From Capillidium heterosporum (Eukaryota; Entomophthoromycota; Entomophthoromycetes; Entomophthorales; Capillidiaceae): DNA of 64,000 nucleotides. The DNA lies in contig WBMQ01000002.1 in NCBI GenBank assembly GCA_016630905.1, positions 1,984,001 to 2,048,000 on the forward strand. The letters run 5' to 3'. A program made the translations under genes and the position numbers. The notes under the pieces were generated by a model. It was given only the letters and a program-made list of their open reading frames with translations, searched no databases and had not been told where the DNA came from. Shown here one piece after another: positions 48,449 through 63,497 of the stretch. Position 1 is the stretch's first letter. The number at the start of each line of letters is the position of its first letter.

Positions 48449-50019
48449 ATGCATTGTCCCTACCTCCACACAAGGGTAACTCTATATCTATAATTTGCAA
48501 TCTATTTCCAATACTAAACACTAACTCTATTTAATTTTTACATCAGGCATGCAGCTATTCAACAAAGCAATACAACTACACTTTAAGTACCCAACTTTAC
48601 GATGGTTTAGTAGCAAAAGACAGATTTTCTCTATCGAGAGCTATAACTTTAGGTATTTTAATTTCCACTCATATCTTTTCTAAATGGGTTCAAAATTGAA
48701 GTGGAGTCGAGTCGACAAGACCACCAAGCTTTAGCACGCGAACTGTTGGCCAAATTACAGCTCAAATCCTCCACTCAAAATCGCTCCACATTTCGAATAG
48801 GATTATCAGGAGCTCCTGGTGTAGGTAAGAGTACCTTTATAGAAGCGTTCGGCATGCACTTGGTAAACTCAGGCTTGAACGTCGCCGTTTTGGTATGCTA
48901 TTTCTTCATACTACATTTTTAACATCAATACTTTTGACAATATTTCAATAGGCAGTCGATCCATCTTCAACCAAGACAGGTGGCTCTATACTAGGCGATA
49001 AAACGAGGATGCCCGAACTTTCCAAGCATGATAATGCCTACGTAAGACCTAGTCCTTCTAGAGGTACTTTGGGTGGTGTAGCTAGAAATACCAATGAAGC
49101 TATATTACTTTGTGAAGGTAGAAAAAATACAAGTTTTCAAAATAAACTAACGATCATTTAATAGCGGGTGGCTATGACGTAGTATTGGTAGAGACGGTTG
49201 GGGTTGGGCAATCGGAAACAGTAGTTGCCGATATGGTTGACATGTACCTTTTTATGGCAAAAATTTACTGAAAAGCATTAGGTTTGTATTACTAGTCCAC
49301 CAGCTGGCGGTGATGAACTTCAGGTACACCTCGCATCCCAAAAATTACAAAACTAACAGTCTACGACCTAGGGTATGAAGAAAGGTATAGTTGAGATGTC
49401 CGATTTAATAATTGTCAACAAGGCCGATGGCGATTTGTTACCCGCTGCCAATCGAGCCAAGACCGAGTATATTAGTGCCATCAAGTTCTTGCAACCCAAC
49501 ACCAATGTTTGGAAGCCTAAGGTAACTGATTTTACCTTCTCAAGTTGGTTGTATTTAAATTTCTCATTCAGGTCATCAGTATATCGGCATTAGGAAAGGT
49601 AGGTATAGCGGACGCCTGGAAGACGATGCAGGAGTTTAACCAAGCTACCAACGAAAGTGGCCACAAGCAGAGCAATCGAGGTCAACAACAAGTTAGATGG
49701 TTGTGGCGTGAAGTTACCGCTAACGTCATCACAAGGTAAAAAACCCATATTCGCATCCCTATATCTTCTATCTCCCTCTAACCTATAATTTAGGATGCAC
49801 CGCCAGCTCAAAGACTCCTCATTATCAAAATTAGAAAAAGGTGTGTACGACGGTAAACTTACGGCTGGATTGGCGGCCGATCATTTGGTTACCAAATTTC
49901 TGGATCCTAACAATGGTAATATCGATCCAACTGTTAAAAAAGTATTGGAGGATACGTCTATAGGAATTGCAAAGAAGAGTAGTTCAGATGCAGTTATGAA
50001 TGATGTTTTATATCGGTAA
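48449..50019 (+). CDS. Cobalamin-pathway GTPase, MMAA/MeaB type (one apparent frameshift)
   Basis: G3E-family GTPase that guards methylmalonyl-CoA mutase and helps load adenosylcobalamin, in mitochondria. Nine exons: 48449-48475, 48547-48652, 48702-48892, 48952-49117, 49165-49243, 49282-49323, 49372-49521, 49572-49735 and 49794-50019, about 383 aa. I chose this start because only that frame splices into the body, and the N-terminus ([18 protein letters not shown]) looks like a mitochondrial presequence. Motifs: Walker [20 protein letters not shown] (switch region), [10 protein letters not shown] and NKAD. In exon 6, FVLL and PPAGGDELQ lie in different frames, so one base is missing near 49,293-49,298; the summed exon length is one short of a multiple of three. 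All other exons fit, so a consensus error is as likely as gene loss. Most Dikarya lack this pathway (general knowledge). Confidence 0.88.
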
Positions 50020-50577
50020 CTTGAGTTTGGGGAATTTAATAAAGGTAGACTTGGGAGGAAGCGAGTATTTTAGCTGTACGTTGTTTTCCTTTAAATAGAT
50101 GTTTTGTAGGAATTTTATTCAGCATTTTTATATAGTTTGCAGTATTTTTCCAGCTTTAAATCACATATATATATAATAACTATGCTATTTAAGCTCAATA
50201 AAGTAGATAGTCATCTAAAAGCAAACTTGCAATATGTTTTTAAGAGCTTTGTAATATGTACTAATTTGAATCAAAGGAACTTTAGTTTGTGATTTTTATC
50301 AATTATAGTAGACAGCAGATGTTACGCGTATAAAAATTATTTATTGCCGACATATGTTTAAGTTTATAGGCTTTGCTATTATATTGAAATTTCATCAAGT
50401 CTATCTTACCCATCTGTCCTCCGATTATATTACCTGCTCTCACTATCCCATATTCAAAACTCATTTAATTGGCCGAATTTGCTTAGCCATTCACCAACTT
50501 AGAATCTACCATCATTTATGACCGCATCTTGACAATTCCAAGAACTTGGCTCTAACCTCCAATTGTTTTCAACAACC
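50020..50577. other. Intergenic, no gene seen
   Basis: AT-rich spacer between the GTPase and TFIIF genes. Confidence 0.5.
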
Positions 50578-51786
50578 ATGAGTGATGACCATGAATTTGA
50601 TGAGTGGGAGACCGCTGAAAATGAGGAGCAGCCAATTGGTTTCGTTGACGACATGTTGGAAGGAGACAACGAGGATCTCGAAGAACGCACCGTTGACACT
50701 ACCAACATGGATACCAAAATTTGGCTCGTTAAAGTAAACTTTTGAAATGAAATTTTCATTCAGCTTTAAAAAAGGTTCCCGAGTACCTAGCCGATGCTTG
50801 GGATAGTGCTTTGGAAGAGGGGAGAGAAATTGGTAAGCTCAAAAATTACTCGAGGTAAATCTCATACAACTCATTTATCTAAATGTCTTAGTAAAGTGAT
50901 TCCAGAGGGTGGTACAACAGCTACTAACGTAAATTACTTTTATAATTTGATTATAACCTCTATAATAGTATGTCCTTCATATCCCCGAAGAATTTGCCGG
51001 AATCCCTAGAGACTACATGTTACATTTGGAAGGGGACAGAGAAGAAAAGGTGGTTATATTCGAAGACGACGACAACAAAGGTACATTTAGCCACCGCCTT
51101 TTATTTATCCCATTCAAAAGTTGGTACCGAGATCATTGGTACTGTAGCTGAGGAGTGTGTAGTGACTGCTATCCAGAGCACCTCCTCCCACAACAATATT
51201 CTGCGGAAGCAAGCTATGGATCATGGAAACGCCCACCGCCAGATTACCTTCGATACCGAGCATACCATACGTCCTATGGGCAATCTATTACCCAAAAATA
51301 CAGTCGCTTCTACCTGGGGTGGCCTCGGAGTAAGTTTCTTTACATTACAAGCCCTAATTTTTATAGAAAAAGCAAAAGACCAGCTACGCTCCCAAGAACT
51401 CTATGACAACCGACGCTTTACGTAATCTACTCTTCTCCCTCTTCAAAGAGTACCGGTTCTGGTCTCTCAAAGGACTGCGTCAGAAGACGGGTCAATCTCC
51501 AGTATACCTTCAAATCCCAAACTACAGACTAATTTTTATATAGGAAGATCTCAAGGAGGTACTCAAGGATATAACCGTACACCACCGTAAAGGCAGGCAC
51601 CATACGCTGTACCAGCTCAAAGCTGAGTACGGTAAGAACATCGTACCTCGAGCTGAACAGATGGCCGATGACGGTGCAAGTGACGAAGGTGACGAAAATG
51701 ACTTGGAGATCGATGGAGCTGAAGACTCCTACGCCATAGAGGATAACGAAAACAATGGTGAAGACGATGATTTCGAAGAGATCTAA
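50578..51786 (+). CDS. Transcription initiation factor IIF, beta subunit (one apparent frameshift)
   Basis: General RNA polymerase II factor (GTF2F2/Tfg2), nuclear partner of the alpha subunit. Seven exons: 50578-50733, 50775-50832, 50892-50928, 50969-51080, 51121-51329, 51367-51501 and 51544-51786, about 316 aa. An acidic N-terminus leads to KIWLVKVPEYLADAW, the family's dimerisation start. The middle includes PEEFAGIPRDYMLHLEGDRE. The C-terminal winged helix is visible as NLLFSLFKEYRFWSLKGLRQ and EDLKEVLKDITVHHRKGRHH; a strongly acidic tail ends the protein. At the junction of exons 2 and 3 the expected GGT AAA GTG lacks one G (TTAG|TAAAG at 50,888-50,896), and the exon sum is one base short of a multiple of three. 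Splicing elsewhere is clean. Confidence 0.9.
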
Positions 51787-53722
<1,936 letters not shown>

Positions 53723-55375
53723 TTTACTAAAAGGTCTACCTATTTAAAAGTTTGTATTGTCGATAACTAAACCTTTAACCAATTCCTTTCTAGGATGAAT
53801 CTTTGTTTATTTAGATAATCATATTTTTAGCAATATATAACACTTTTGTATTCAGTACAGTACTAAAGCTATATTATTTTTGAATTCTTAAAGATTGATA
53901 ATTTACTCATAACCATTAGGACTGATGTAATTGCATTTCTATGTTCTGTATTTTATCTATCGAAAAATATTGATAATGCAATTGAAATACCAGATCTTGG
54001 ATTTTCATGAACTACTTTGTTTAATGATACTTTTAAGCAAATGAATTGGCTTTTAAGTTACATTCGTTCGTAAAATTAGTATATTATGGTAGATGAACAT
54101 TCACTTATTCATCTAAAGTCCATCACTTTTACTTTATAGAAAGCTATGTCTTTTGGATTGTGTATACAAAGGTTGGGGATTTTAGATTGGAAATGCTCGA
54201 AAGTTCAGCTCTCAAAGCCCAATATAAGAGCTGGGAAAATAATCAAAGAAATTGAAAAGATTTGGAAATTTTCATTTTCATTTTTATAAGTGTTTCGTTA
54301 TAGATTATATTCCGATATCAATTTAAGGACCTATCTAGGTTCATTTTAAATACTAATTGTCAGTGCCTAGTATTCGATAAGTGGACCTTATGAATACTTG
54401 ATATTTGAGTCCATGCCATCCACTAGTCTGCAGTTCATCACTGTAGTGTAATAAATATGTGCGAACTCTTATTTGAAATATACTTATAAAGATGTGCCAC
54501 TATTTCTGGTAAATCAAAAGTAAAACCCGAAATGGAACAGTCTTTTACAATAGTGTAGATCTGGCTATCCCATACCTTTTGCTCGTCTCTCGGAGGTAAT
54601 TCCATTACCATCAACTCAATAAGAAAGGCGCCATATAAGGATGTAAAAAGACGAGTTACATCTTGTTTGGTATTCTTTCAATTGAATCAAAATTACAGGA
54701 GCTAACCATGATAAATGATTTGTAAAATAAAGCTGAGCTTCAAGTTCAAAATAAACGGGCCAAGAGTAAATTACACATATCTAAACTAAATGTTGCTAAT
54801 TTTTTAAAATATAACGTATTTAGTACTATAAGGTTGATAAGCTCCAAAGAAGTCTAAAACAGTCAAAGGATAAAGTTGGGTATCTCTAGCTGGCTCATTT
54901 ATGTTTCTAATTATGGGTATCATACCACACCTCTAAACTTAAAGCCAGAGCCAAGCCCTAAAATTCCTACAGTTTTACATACTATCCTTCCTGCACCTTT
55001 CAGTCTAGAAAAATTGGCAGGTCAATGTGACAGCTTGCAGGTTAAAGTAAGGGATTTTGGGTGAAGGTATGCCACAAGGGAATCGAAGTGATTAGCTGCT
55101 AAATCTTACAGGACGATGCCCACCTCATGCAAAAAATATCAATTGATGTACGATCAAAGTAAACTAGAAGACACGGTACACAAAACATACTTTTAGTATG
55201 AACATTAAAAACTTAATAAAGTAATGAGCACTAGACTCTATCAAAAATTTTGAAATAAAACTATATAAAACAATACAGAATATAGACTTTTATTTTGACT
55301 TATATTAAGGTAGAAACCTAAGCTACCAATATAATCGAAGATAAGTATTTTTAGTTGATAAGTAGGGGTGGGTGT
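53723..55375. other. Intergenic, no gene seen
   Basis: 1.65 kb AT-rich spacer between convergent genes. A 62-codon open frame at 54,876-55,064 has no supporting features. Confidence 0.5.
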
Positions 55376-56471
55376 TTACTCGGAAAGCCCAAACAGCTTT
55401 CTAACTTCGTTCCAAGTCTCATCATGAACCAGGATGGCGAACATGGGGTTGATGAAGATGATAGCGTTGGTTGAAAAGAATATTAAAATATCAACTGGAA
55501 CCGAATCGTCGGCATGTTGGGCGATTTTCTGGATGAGACTGGAGATTATAGATGGCAAGAAACTTAAAAGATAGGCCAAACTGACGATAACCAACTTGAT
55601 GATGCTACGTTTGATGTTTTGAGCTGGCTTTGTCAATTCCCTTTTAGGAGCTTTAGGGTCGGCTTTCGAGTTGATGACTTTGTTGATTTTGGTGGTGGTT
55701 GTCGAGTCGGAGGTGGTGGAGGTCATAGTTGAATTGAAATCTTGGATGGAAGGTAGCTTCTGCAGCTTGTACTGCTCGATAGGGATATCCAAGTCTAGTT
55801 CGGCATCTAAGCTCATATGGCCGTCAAAGTTCTGTTTGAAATAGGCGCCTCTATCTTTAAGTAGCTTTAAGATCTTGTAGTAGTGAAGGGCGATGTTGAA
55901 GTAGCAGAAAGTCAGGATGATGGGGACAAAAAAGATACGGATCAATAGCCACCACGAGTAGAAGTTGGAGAATTCGGTGCCCTGTAGAGTAATGGGTTCG
56001 CAGTAGCTCCCGGAAACCATTATTTGAGGGAGTTGGTAGTAGGCTGACATGGCCGAAAATATTATAGTACAGATGGTCATGGGAATGAAGGCAAATAGGA
56101 GGTATTTGTCCACCTTGTATTTCTTTACAATGATTAGGTACCGGATCAAAGCCAAAAGGGCGGCAAAGTCGGATGAGAGTTCCAAACTTAAAATGGAGAT
56201 AGTACCCTGGATCTGACACGCAGTCGACAAGTTGGATTGGAAGTTCTGGTAGCTGGTTATCCACTTTGTCAAGTTGAAAATTAGGTAGGTCAGACTTAGT
56301 ATACAGTCAGGTCGCCGCCATGAGGTTCAAAAGTTGGATGTCCAACGTCTTTACTTTCTGCTTGTAGATGCCGACGTACAGGACGATGCCGCTGAGTAGG
56401 AAGGTTAGTATCGATATGGCGAAGGTTATGGTGTCGACCGTTATGGTCGTTGTTGTAGGCTCGAAGCTCAT
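55376..56471 (-). CDS. Seven-helix G protein-coupled receptor, class-A-like (one apparent frameshift)
   Basis: About 364 aa, intronless on the minus strand, starting at the ATG 56,471-56,469 (MSFEPTTTTITVD) with a TATA-like TATATATAAG about 85 bp upstream. Seven hydrophobic segments are visible: TM1 FAISILTFLLSGIVLYVG; TM2 around LLNLMAADCILSLTYLI; TM3 ending LALIRYLIIVKKY, in the place of the DRY motif; TM4 FAFIPMTICTIIFSAM; TM5 IRIFFVPIILTFCYFN; TM6 after a basic loop (KLVIVSLAYLLSFLPS); TM7 with NPMFAI in place of NPxxY. The third inner loop is long and Ser/Thr/Lys-rich. One extra base near 56,305-56,315 breaks the frame inside TM2; the rest is intact. The ligand is unknown. Rhodopsin-like receptors are unusual in Dikarya but occur in early-diverging fungi. 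Confidence 0.8.
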
Positions 56472-59443
56472 TGTCTAAGTTGGTAGAAGAGCTAAGCTGA
56501 GGTCGATTAATTAGTTTTAAAATAAAAGTTTAGTTTTGAGCAGAAGAGTGGTGACTGCTTATATATACAAAATTTCCTTCTAGTCTTTTGACTTCAATCA
56601 AAAGATTCTTGAACTTATTTTGTCGAGTTTCCTTCAATTGTAAATGGAGCATCTTTTGGATTTGCAAAGGCCTAAACGAGAGAATTGGTAATATCGCTTC
56701 CTAATTGGGACACAGACTTGGATATAACTTTGGATTTTTAAGGTCTAAGTTATTTGCCCCTAAAATGTTCTTTAGAAATTTTGCTTTGTTGTATGAAAGC
56801 ACCACTGAAAATTTATTTATAGAAATCCAGTCTGTTTGCTCGGCTTTGCTGGGTGACATTTACTTGGTACGTATATACGAGATTGGCATTTACACAATAA
56901 GCCTGCAGGTCTTTGGCAATGTTATTGGTACGCTGCTTTCCCGATCCAGGAATGTGTTATGAAATCTGATTCTCGGTTTGCTGTTCAAGTAGATAGCAAT
57001 ACCTATGTTACTATATAAGCTTTTAAATCACATTATCATAAATCCAATGGCAATGATATAGACGATGGATATATATATCCTATTTCCGAGCTCTAGATCT
57101 GCGTGAAATATAAGTGACCAAGCTTTGATACATCCGACCCTTTAGGAATATTTGCAAGCTGCCTTGGAATAGCCTCCGTCCAGCTTCTTTAAAAGTATGT
57201 AAATGGAGAAATGTACATTTTATGGGCCTGGCTTCGGGTCTGGTTTCAGTTATAGAGACCAATTTACTTGGACCAGTCCAATTAGATGTCTCCACTAAAC
57301 TATACTTGAGATAAAGGGCCATCTGCATGAGTCTAGTTAAAGCGAAAAGTTCTAAGAAGGTCGATGGCCTTTTCCCAAATAGCCAGGGGGTGGTCAGCCC
57401 AGAGCATGTGACTGGATTTGGAAATATTTTTAGGTGCTTTGGTATGCTCGGACAATGTTCTTCAAAATTATATCCTTGTTTCGGCAGGATTATCAACAAA
57501 TTTGAAGCGAATTGTATAGGCTAAGGGATGTACGCAGACCTAGCTTGTATCCATCGGTCAGTATTTACTTTTTGGATCTAGTATATCGAAAACTGTCAAA
57601 CAGCTTAGGTTTTCAAGATAAATCCATTTTTGAACCACTCGTGCTTTAGGCAGGTTGTAGGTTAGCACACCCTCACCCATAGTATTCTTTAGAAAAGATA
57701 TGTAAATTTTCAGGTATATACCAAACTAGTTACGATAGTCGGAGACGAAGTTGATTAATAATAGCAAAGGTCTGCCTTTTACCTAAACGGTAGATATGGC
57801 GATGAAACTAAATCATATACTGTCATAATAGACAACTAAATGTTAAATGGTTTGAGACCTGATGAATAGTCGTATAGTTTTTGACTTTCCGGTTTTACAT
57901 CTAAAGAATATAGATTGTGGGCTTGCTACTGCCTACATATTTACTCGGTAAGGAAAGGAGGTAATACCGGGACCGACTTATAAGTAAAGTATAAATAATG
58001 GAAATTAACGACCAATTTACTCAACTAGGAAGCACATCTGTTTGTGTAGCCCATTAAACCAACCACTACTTTAATCGTAAATACTCGCTCTTATAGATTA
58101 TAATTTGTAATGTAAATATTCTCAGTATTTGGGATCAAAGTAGTAATGACCCCTATAATTAAGAATTCGCAGTTTAACATTGAGAACTAGACCATCTTTG
58201 ATTTTTTGAAGTAATATATGGTGTCATAGCTCCAGACATTGGTAACTATCCTTTATAAATCTATGCTGTATCACTATTATTCTTTATTGATGCATTTTAT
58301 ACTGATATGGATGCCAACTTTAAAATACAAGAGGTATGGAGTGCTCAAAACTAAGATTGAGGAATATTTGAAAATCTAACAAAGGTGGCTATTATACCAA
58401 GTATTTTAGCTACCCTACCAGATAACCTACATATCCAACGTAAATTGGTCTTTCATCCATGCCAATAGGAATATAATCTACTACTTATTCCACTTATTTC
58501 CAAGTCTTTAAAGTGTTGATACTAAATTCCAAAACTTAAAGCTACTGATGATGCTTTCAATGCTTCGAGTATCTACAAGTTAAACATGAACCTATATAAA
58601 ATATACCGTATCGTACTTCAGAGCTCCTATTCATCTATTTGAAACTCATATATCCAGCCTCTGTATTAAACTTTCGGACCCAAGTTAGTTTGGAATGGCT
58701 AACTATTTCCTTGATAGAATAAACTTTCATTCACCAACTAGGTTCATTTCATTCCAACTTTTCAACTTTTGGAGGTAAACTTACTAAAAGTGAAGCTTTA
58801 GACCACCAAAGTATCAATATAGGTAAAGCGATCTGATGCCTCTTTTTTACAATTTTCAAGGTATCTGTAACCTACCTTATTTCAATTTAAACCAATCTAC
58901 TTGGCTTAATCCGCCCAATGTAGCTTTTCCTAACCATCTCTTTGTTTTTTCAAATACTATCTCTCCAAAGTTGCCGGTAAATTTTGACGAGTCCAAACGA
59001 GTTTACAAGCTTTCCAGCACATTCACGAAAAAAAGCCAAAACTACTTTCACATACTTACGCCATCCATTAAAAGGGTAAACACAATTGAAAATAAACAAT
59101 ATCTATTAAAGCTACCAAAATTACCTATCAAATATTTAGATTGCATCCTGTTCTTATTTCCTTAAAAAAGTAGGTATTCTCAACTTGGATATCCAAACCC
59201 ACCAATACCATACCTTTAAAAAGTAATAGCCATCTCAAAGTAGCTATATTTTGACAAACTAGAACTTTTATCAGATAAAGCTCATGATAGGCTTTGAAGA
59301 AATAGATCTAATTTAAAGGCAATTTGATAGAAATACATATACAAAAACGTCCATCTTGAGCTTTTGTTTGATACTGGGTAGACGACATAATTTCCGCATC
59401 TTTATTTAAGACTGTAGGTGTGATTAAAAGTAATAGAACCACC
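56472..59443. other. Long intergenic region, no supported gene
   Basis: Almost 3 kb. The longest open frames (57,080-57,499 minus, 139 codons; 58,836-59,165 plus, 109 codons) have no signal peptide, domain or relative I can name. A decayed gene near 57.1-57.5 kb is possible. Confidence 0.4.
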
Positions 59444-60995
59444 ATGAAATTCCAACTTGAAGTAGGGGAGGCTAACCCAACACATCCAACTCCGCCATCA
59501 AATTCAAGTACTTATAAAGTACCTACCGAAGCTACTCAATTATTACCTGGCATATCAAAATATAACGAATATACTAACAACAGCAGTTATTTGGATGTCG
59601 GTTCACCTTCAGCTACCAATATACTAAGTGAAAGCTTCCTATTGTTCAAGCTAGCCGTGCCTATAACTTTAACCTATTTACTTCAATCAGTCGTACCATT
59701 AACTTCGGTATACAGTTTAGGCCATCTGGTAAGCTATCTAACTAATACTCTCATACCATAACCTCTAATCTTACTTTTACAAAAAATTACCAACTAGGGA
59801 TCTACAGAACTAGCAGCCTTAGCCCTAAGTAACCTCATCTCCAGTATCACTGGATTCTCCCTAATTATCGGCATGACCACTGCCTTGGACACTTTATGTT
59901 CCCAATCCTTTGCTTCAACCACCAACTTCAAATTTCAAGTGGGGGTTTACTTGCAACGAGGTATTCTCATCTCCTTTATGCTATTTGTACCGACAAGCTT
60001 ACTGTGGTGGGATATCGAATCTGTTTTACTTTTTACAGGACAGCCACCTCAGCTAGCAAGTCTATGTAGTAGGTACTTGAAAATTCTATTATTAGGCGTC
60101 CCCACCCTACATAGTCTTCGAATGCTTGAAGAAGTATTTGCAAGCCCAATCCGTTATGTCGGCAACCACCTATATCTCGATGCTAATCATCCCCATCCAT
60201 ATAACGTTAAACTACTTCTTAATATTCCATCAAACAACTTCCTTAGGTTTCGATGGGGCCGCAGTATCGGTAACTTTAACCAACTGGATGCAATTGCTGT
60301 TCAGTATGCTATACGTTAAGTTCGTAAATGGTAGCCAATGTTGGAGCGGATGGTCACATAAAGCTCTAAAAGATTGGGCTCCCTTTTTAAAATTAGGAAT
60401 ACCCGGTATAGTTATGGTATGTACCCAATGGTGGGCTTTTGCATTGATGGGGCTAGCTGCATCCTATTTGGGTACTACCACCTTGGCCGCCCACAGCCTC
60501 AACCTAAGCATATGTAGTCTAACCTATATGATTCCTTTAAGTTTAGGGATTGCCTCATCTACTCGAGTTGGTAACCTAATCGGCGAGGGTTTACCTCATA
60601 AAGCTAAATTGGCAACTTGTAGCAGTCTACTATTAGCAATCTTGGCAGCTATAAGCAACTCGTTGGTTTTGTACCTATTTCGAAACTTTTGGGCCAATCT
60701 CTTTACTAACGATAGAGCGATTGTCGATTTGGCAAGTAGGCTGTTGCCATTAGGTGCTTTATTTCAACTGGCTGATGAGTTAGCTAGTGTATGCGGAGGT
60801 GTTTTACGTGGCCAAGGTAGGCAGAAGCTGGGTGCATTAGTCAATGTTGTATGTTATTATGTAATTGCACTGCCTTTAGGTTTAACTTTGGCGTTCTTTT
60901 TTGACTTTAAAGTGTTTGGTCTTTGGTATGGGTTGGCATTAGCGCTACTGCTATGTGCTATTACCTTAGTTCGGGCTGTTTTAGCCAGTGATTAG
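59444..60995 (+). CDS. MATE-family multidrug/metabolite efflux transporter (one apparent frameshift)
   Basis: Cation- or proton-coupled exporter of organic compounds, in the vacuolar or plasma membrane by family precedent. Two exons (59444-59728, 59798-60995; intron 69 nt) encode about 493 aa. A hydrophilic N-terminus of about 60 residues leads to the membrane part, starting LFKLAVPITLTYLLQSVVPL. Typical MATE segments follow: GSTELAALALSNLISSITGF, IIGMTTALDTLCSQSFAS, and in the second half LGIPGIVMVCTQWWAFALMG and SLGIASSTRVGNLIGEGLPH. One extra base near 60,117-60,123 separates LLGVPTLHS from ECLKKYLQAQSVMS; with it removed the frame is open to the stop at 60,995. The gene is otherwise intact. 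Confidence 0.88.
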
Positions 60996-61588
60996 TCAAA
61001 GTTGGTTGAGGAGTGTCATATTAGGCTGAGGGCTACTAATAGTCAATGATAGGAATCAGGCTTATTCAATTATTTTGTGGTTTTATATAATTACTCTTTT
61101 ATATATATATTCTAATTGCAGATGTGCCTAAATTTATTGAATTTCATCGTTTTTGTAGGTACTGCTTTAGGTATTCAGCACTTACTCTTACACTACAATC
61201 ACTTTTTGAATTTCAAGTTGGCTTATAAGAGTAATTTACACCTTTTACATTAGCATTTGAGGAAATCAGATCTTATAAGTAGTATTCCCAAAAAGAGTCA
61301 AACTCACTGATTCATCCCAAAAAAGGGAGACTCATGAGTTAAAGTAAACTTGTTTTATATATCAAATATGCTTCCCATTTTTAGGATGTTACAAAGCTTT
61401 GAGATTCATAAGTAATTATGGTAGTTTAAGGAGTATCATAAACCAGTTTTCCATACTAAAGTATACCAAATTATGATTGGATACTCATAATTTGGTAATC
61501 ATGAGGCGTATATGTGCTGAAACAGGTACCTAAGCAAAATTCAACATTTGCCACCCATTCTTACAAAAGTCTTTTAGATTATTTTAGT
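60996..61588. other. Intergenic, probable 5' flank of hAT element
   Basis: No gene seen. The left end of the hAT element should lie here, but I could not identify a terminal repeat or 8-bp duplication by eye. Confidence 0.4.
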
Positions 61589-63497
61589 ATGGATTCAAAG
61601 AAAACATCGCTTTCTTCAATTTGCAACGATGGAGAGTCCTTCAGAACTCAATCATCACAACATTCAGCCAATATTCAAGTACCACCTACAGTTAAAAGCA
61701 ACACCTGGTCATATTTTACTGTTCTCAATAAGGAGGATAAGCAAACACTCACCCAATGTACGCTCTGTAATAGTCAAATTAAAGCTTATGGAAATAGCAC
61801 CAGCAATCTTATCCGCCACCTCAAAATACATAGGGATGTAGTAGATCAAAGTGAAGCCAGTAGCATCGTCCGATGTCCCCAACCCAACGCTGTTCGTACT
61901 AACTTGGTTGCCTTCATTGTAAATGAATCCCTTCCTTTCCACATTGCCGATTCCAAATCGTTTCAGAAGCTAGTAAAGACCATCAACCCACTTGTGCAGA
62001 TTCCAAGTTCTACTACAGTAAAGCATGAGATTGAGAGGGAATATGCCATTCGTAAACAAGCCATACGAGCACTTCTTTACAACCATAGTGGGAAAGTTAG
62101 CATTGCAGTTGGTTGCTGGACGTCACCATCCATGAAGGCATTTATAGGTATAACCTGCCATTTGATCACCGCCAATTGGGACCTCACCTCATTTCTACTT
62201 GATATACATGACCTTGATGGCAGGCACAGTGGAAAAAATATATGTGCAAGCGTATTAGCAACTATCGATGACTTCAACCTTGATTCTAAGGTCCTTGCAG
62301 TGGTAAGCGAAAATACTGGCAACAATGCCATCTTCTTTCAAGAGTTGGAAAGAGAACTTAAAGCTCGTGGCTTACAATTCAACCATAAAGACCATCGAGT
62401 TCATTGCATTGACCATACCATCAACCTTGCCGTCCAAGCATTTCTAAAAGAGCTAAAATCACTTGCTCCAGAACATAGTACTGACGATGATACCCCCAAC
62501 ATCAGTACTTTTGACAGCGAAGTAGCAAACCTTGTTATCCCCAAAATTAGAAAGATAGTTTGTCAATTTCGATCATCCTTCCAATGTAAAGAGGTATTTT
62601 CCTACCAAAGCTCATTACATGGAACCTATAAAGAACTTACATATGACGTAGCAACATGGTGGAGGTCAACTTTAAACATGATAAAAGCCGCACTTGAACA
62701 ACGTAATGCTATTGACTCAACCTTAGCTTGGTGCCGATCTAGAAATACAAGCTTTCCAGATATTACAATGTCTTCTAGTGAGTGGTTTATGCTTGAACAA
62801 ATTACATCAATACTTCAACTATTTGACGAAGCTTCCGATATTATGGCAGGTGAGAAGTATGCAACACTAAATTTAGCAATTCAGGTATATAGCAGTTTAT
62901 TTGACGCATTGGATGAGATGGTTAAAACACCAAAGGAGCCTCTGCCAACACCCATCAAAAGTGCTATCCGTGCATCAGTAAACGAGTTAAATAAGTTTTA
63001 TATAAAGTCTAGCTCCGAAGTTTACTTGGTTGCAACAATCATTGACCCAAGGAATCGGCTTTGCTATTTTTTTGAATCAAACTGGAGTGAGTATTCAATT
63101 ACGACTGCAACAAAGTGCTTTGAAAAGATATATCGATATTATGGCGGGTCACTAGCCCCAACTACAATTAAAGCATCAGCCAACTTTCAGTATTCAACAC
63201 TAGCAGAGCGCCTCTCAAGAAAACGCAAAGTAGTTGGAAAATGCGAATTGGAAGCAGTATCTTGAAGGTGACCCATCTGAATCGGATGATGTCCTAACTT
63301 GGTGGAAAACTAACGAGCCTGAGTACCCTACACTTTCAAAGATAGCAAAGGACTACTTGACCATCCCAGCTTCATCAGCTGCTGTCGAACGTATATTTTC
63401 TTTGTCAAACAATCTTATTACAGATAAGCAAAATCACCTTAGCAGTAATTATATTCGACAATCAATATGCTTAAAGTACTGGAGTAAATTTTTATAA
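61589..63497 (+). CDS. hAT-family transposase (one apparent frameshift)
   Basis: About 635 aa across two frames. The N-terminus has a BED zinc finger: TWSYFTVLN, CTLCNSQIKAYG, then LIRHLKIH. The RNase H-like core includes VGCWTSPSMKAFIGITCHLI, then the family's CIDHTINLAVQ segment. The C-terminal hAT dimerisation domain (63,234-63,497) has DVLTWWKTNEPEYPTLSKIA and PASSAAVERIFSLSNNLIT. The frame changes by one base near 63,220-63,240, just before the dimerisation domain; the preceding 550 codons are open, so the element is young or the break is a sequence error. I chose the ATG at 61,589 (MDSKKTSLSS); a short upstream exon is possible. Terminal repeats were not identified. Confidence 0.9.

Noticed and set aside
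57080-57499. A 139-codon minus-strand ORF in the long spacer before the MATE gene
   Set aside because: No recognisable domain, signal peptide, splice extension or promoter; kept only as a possible relic.
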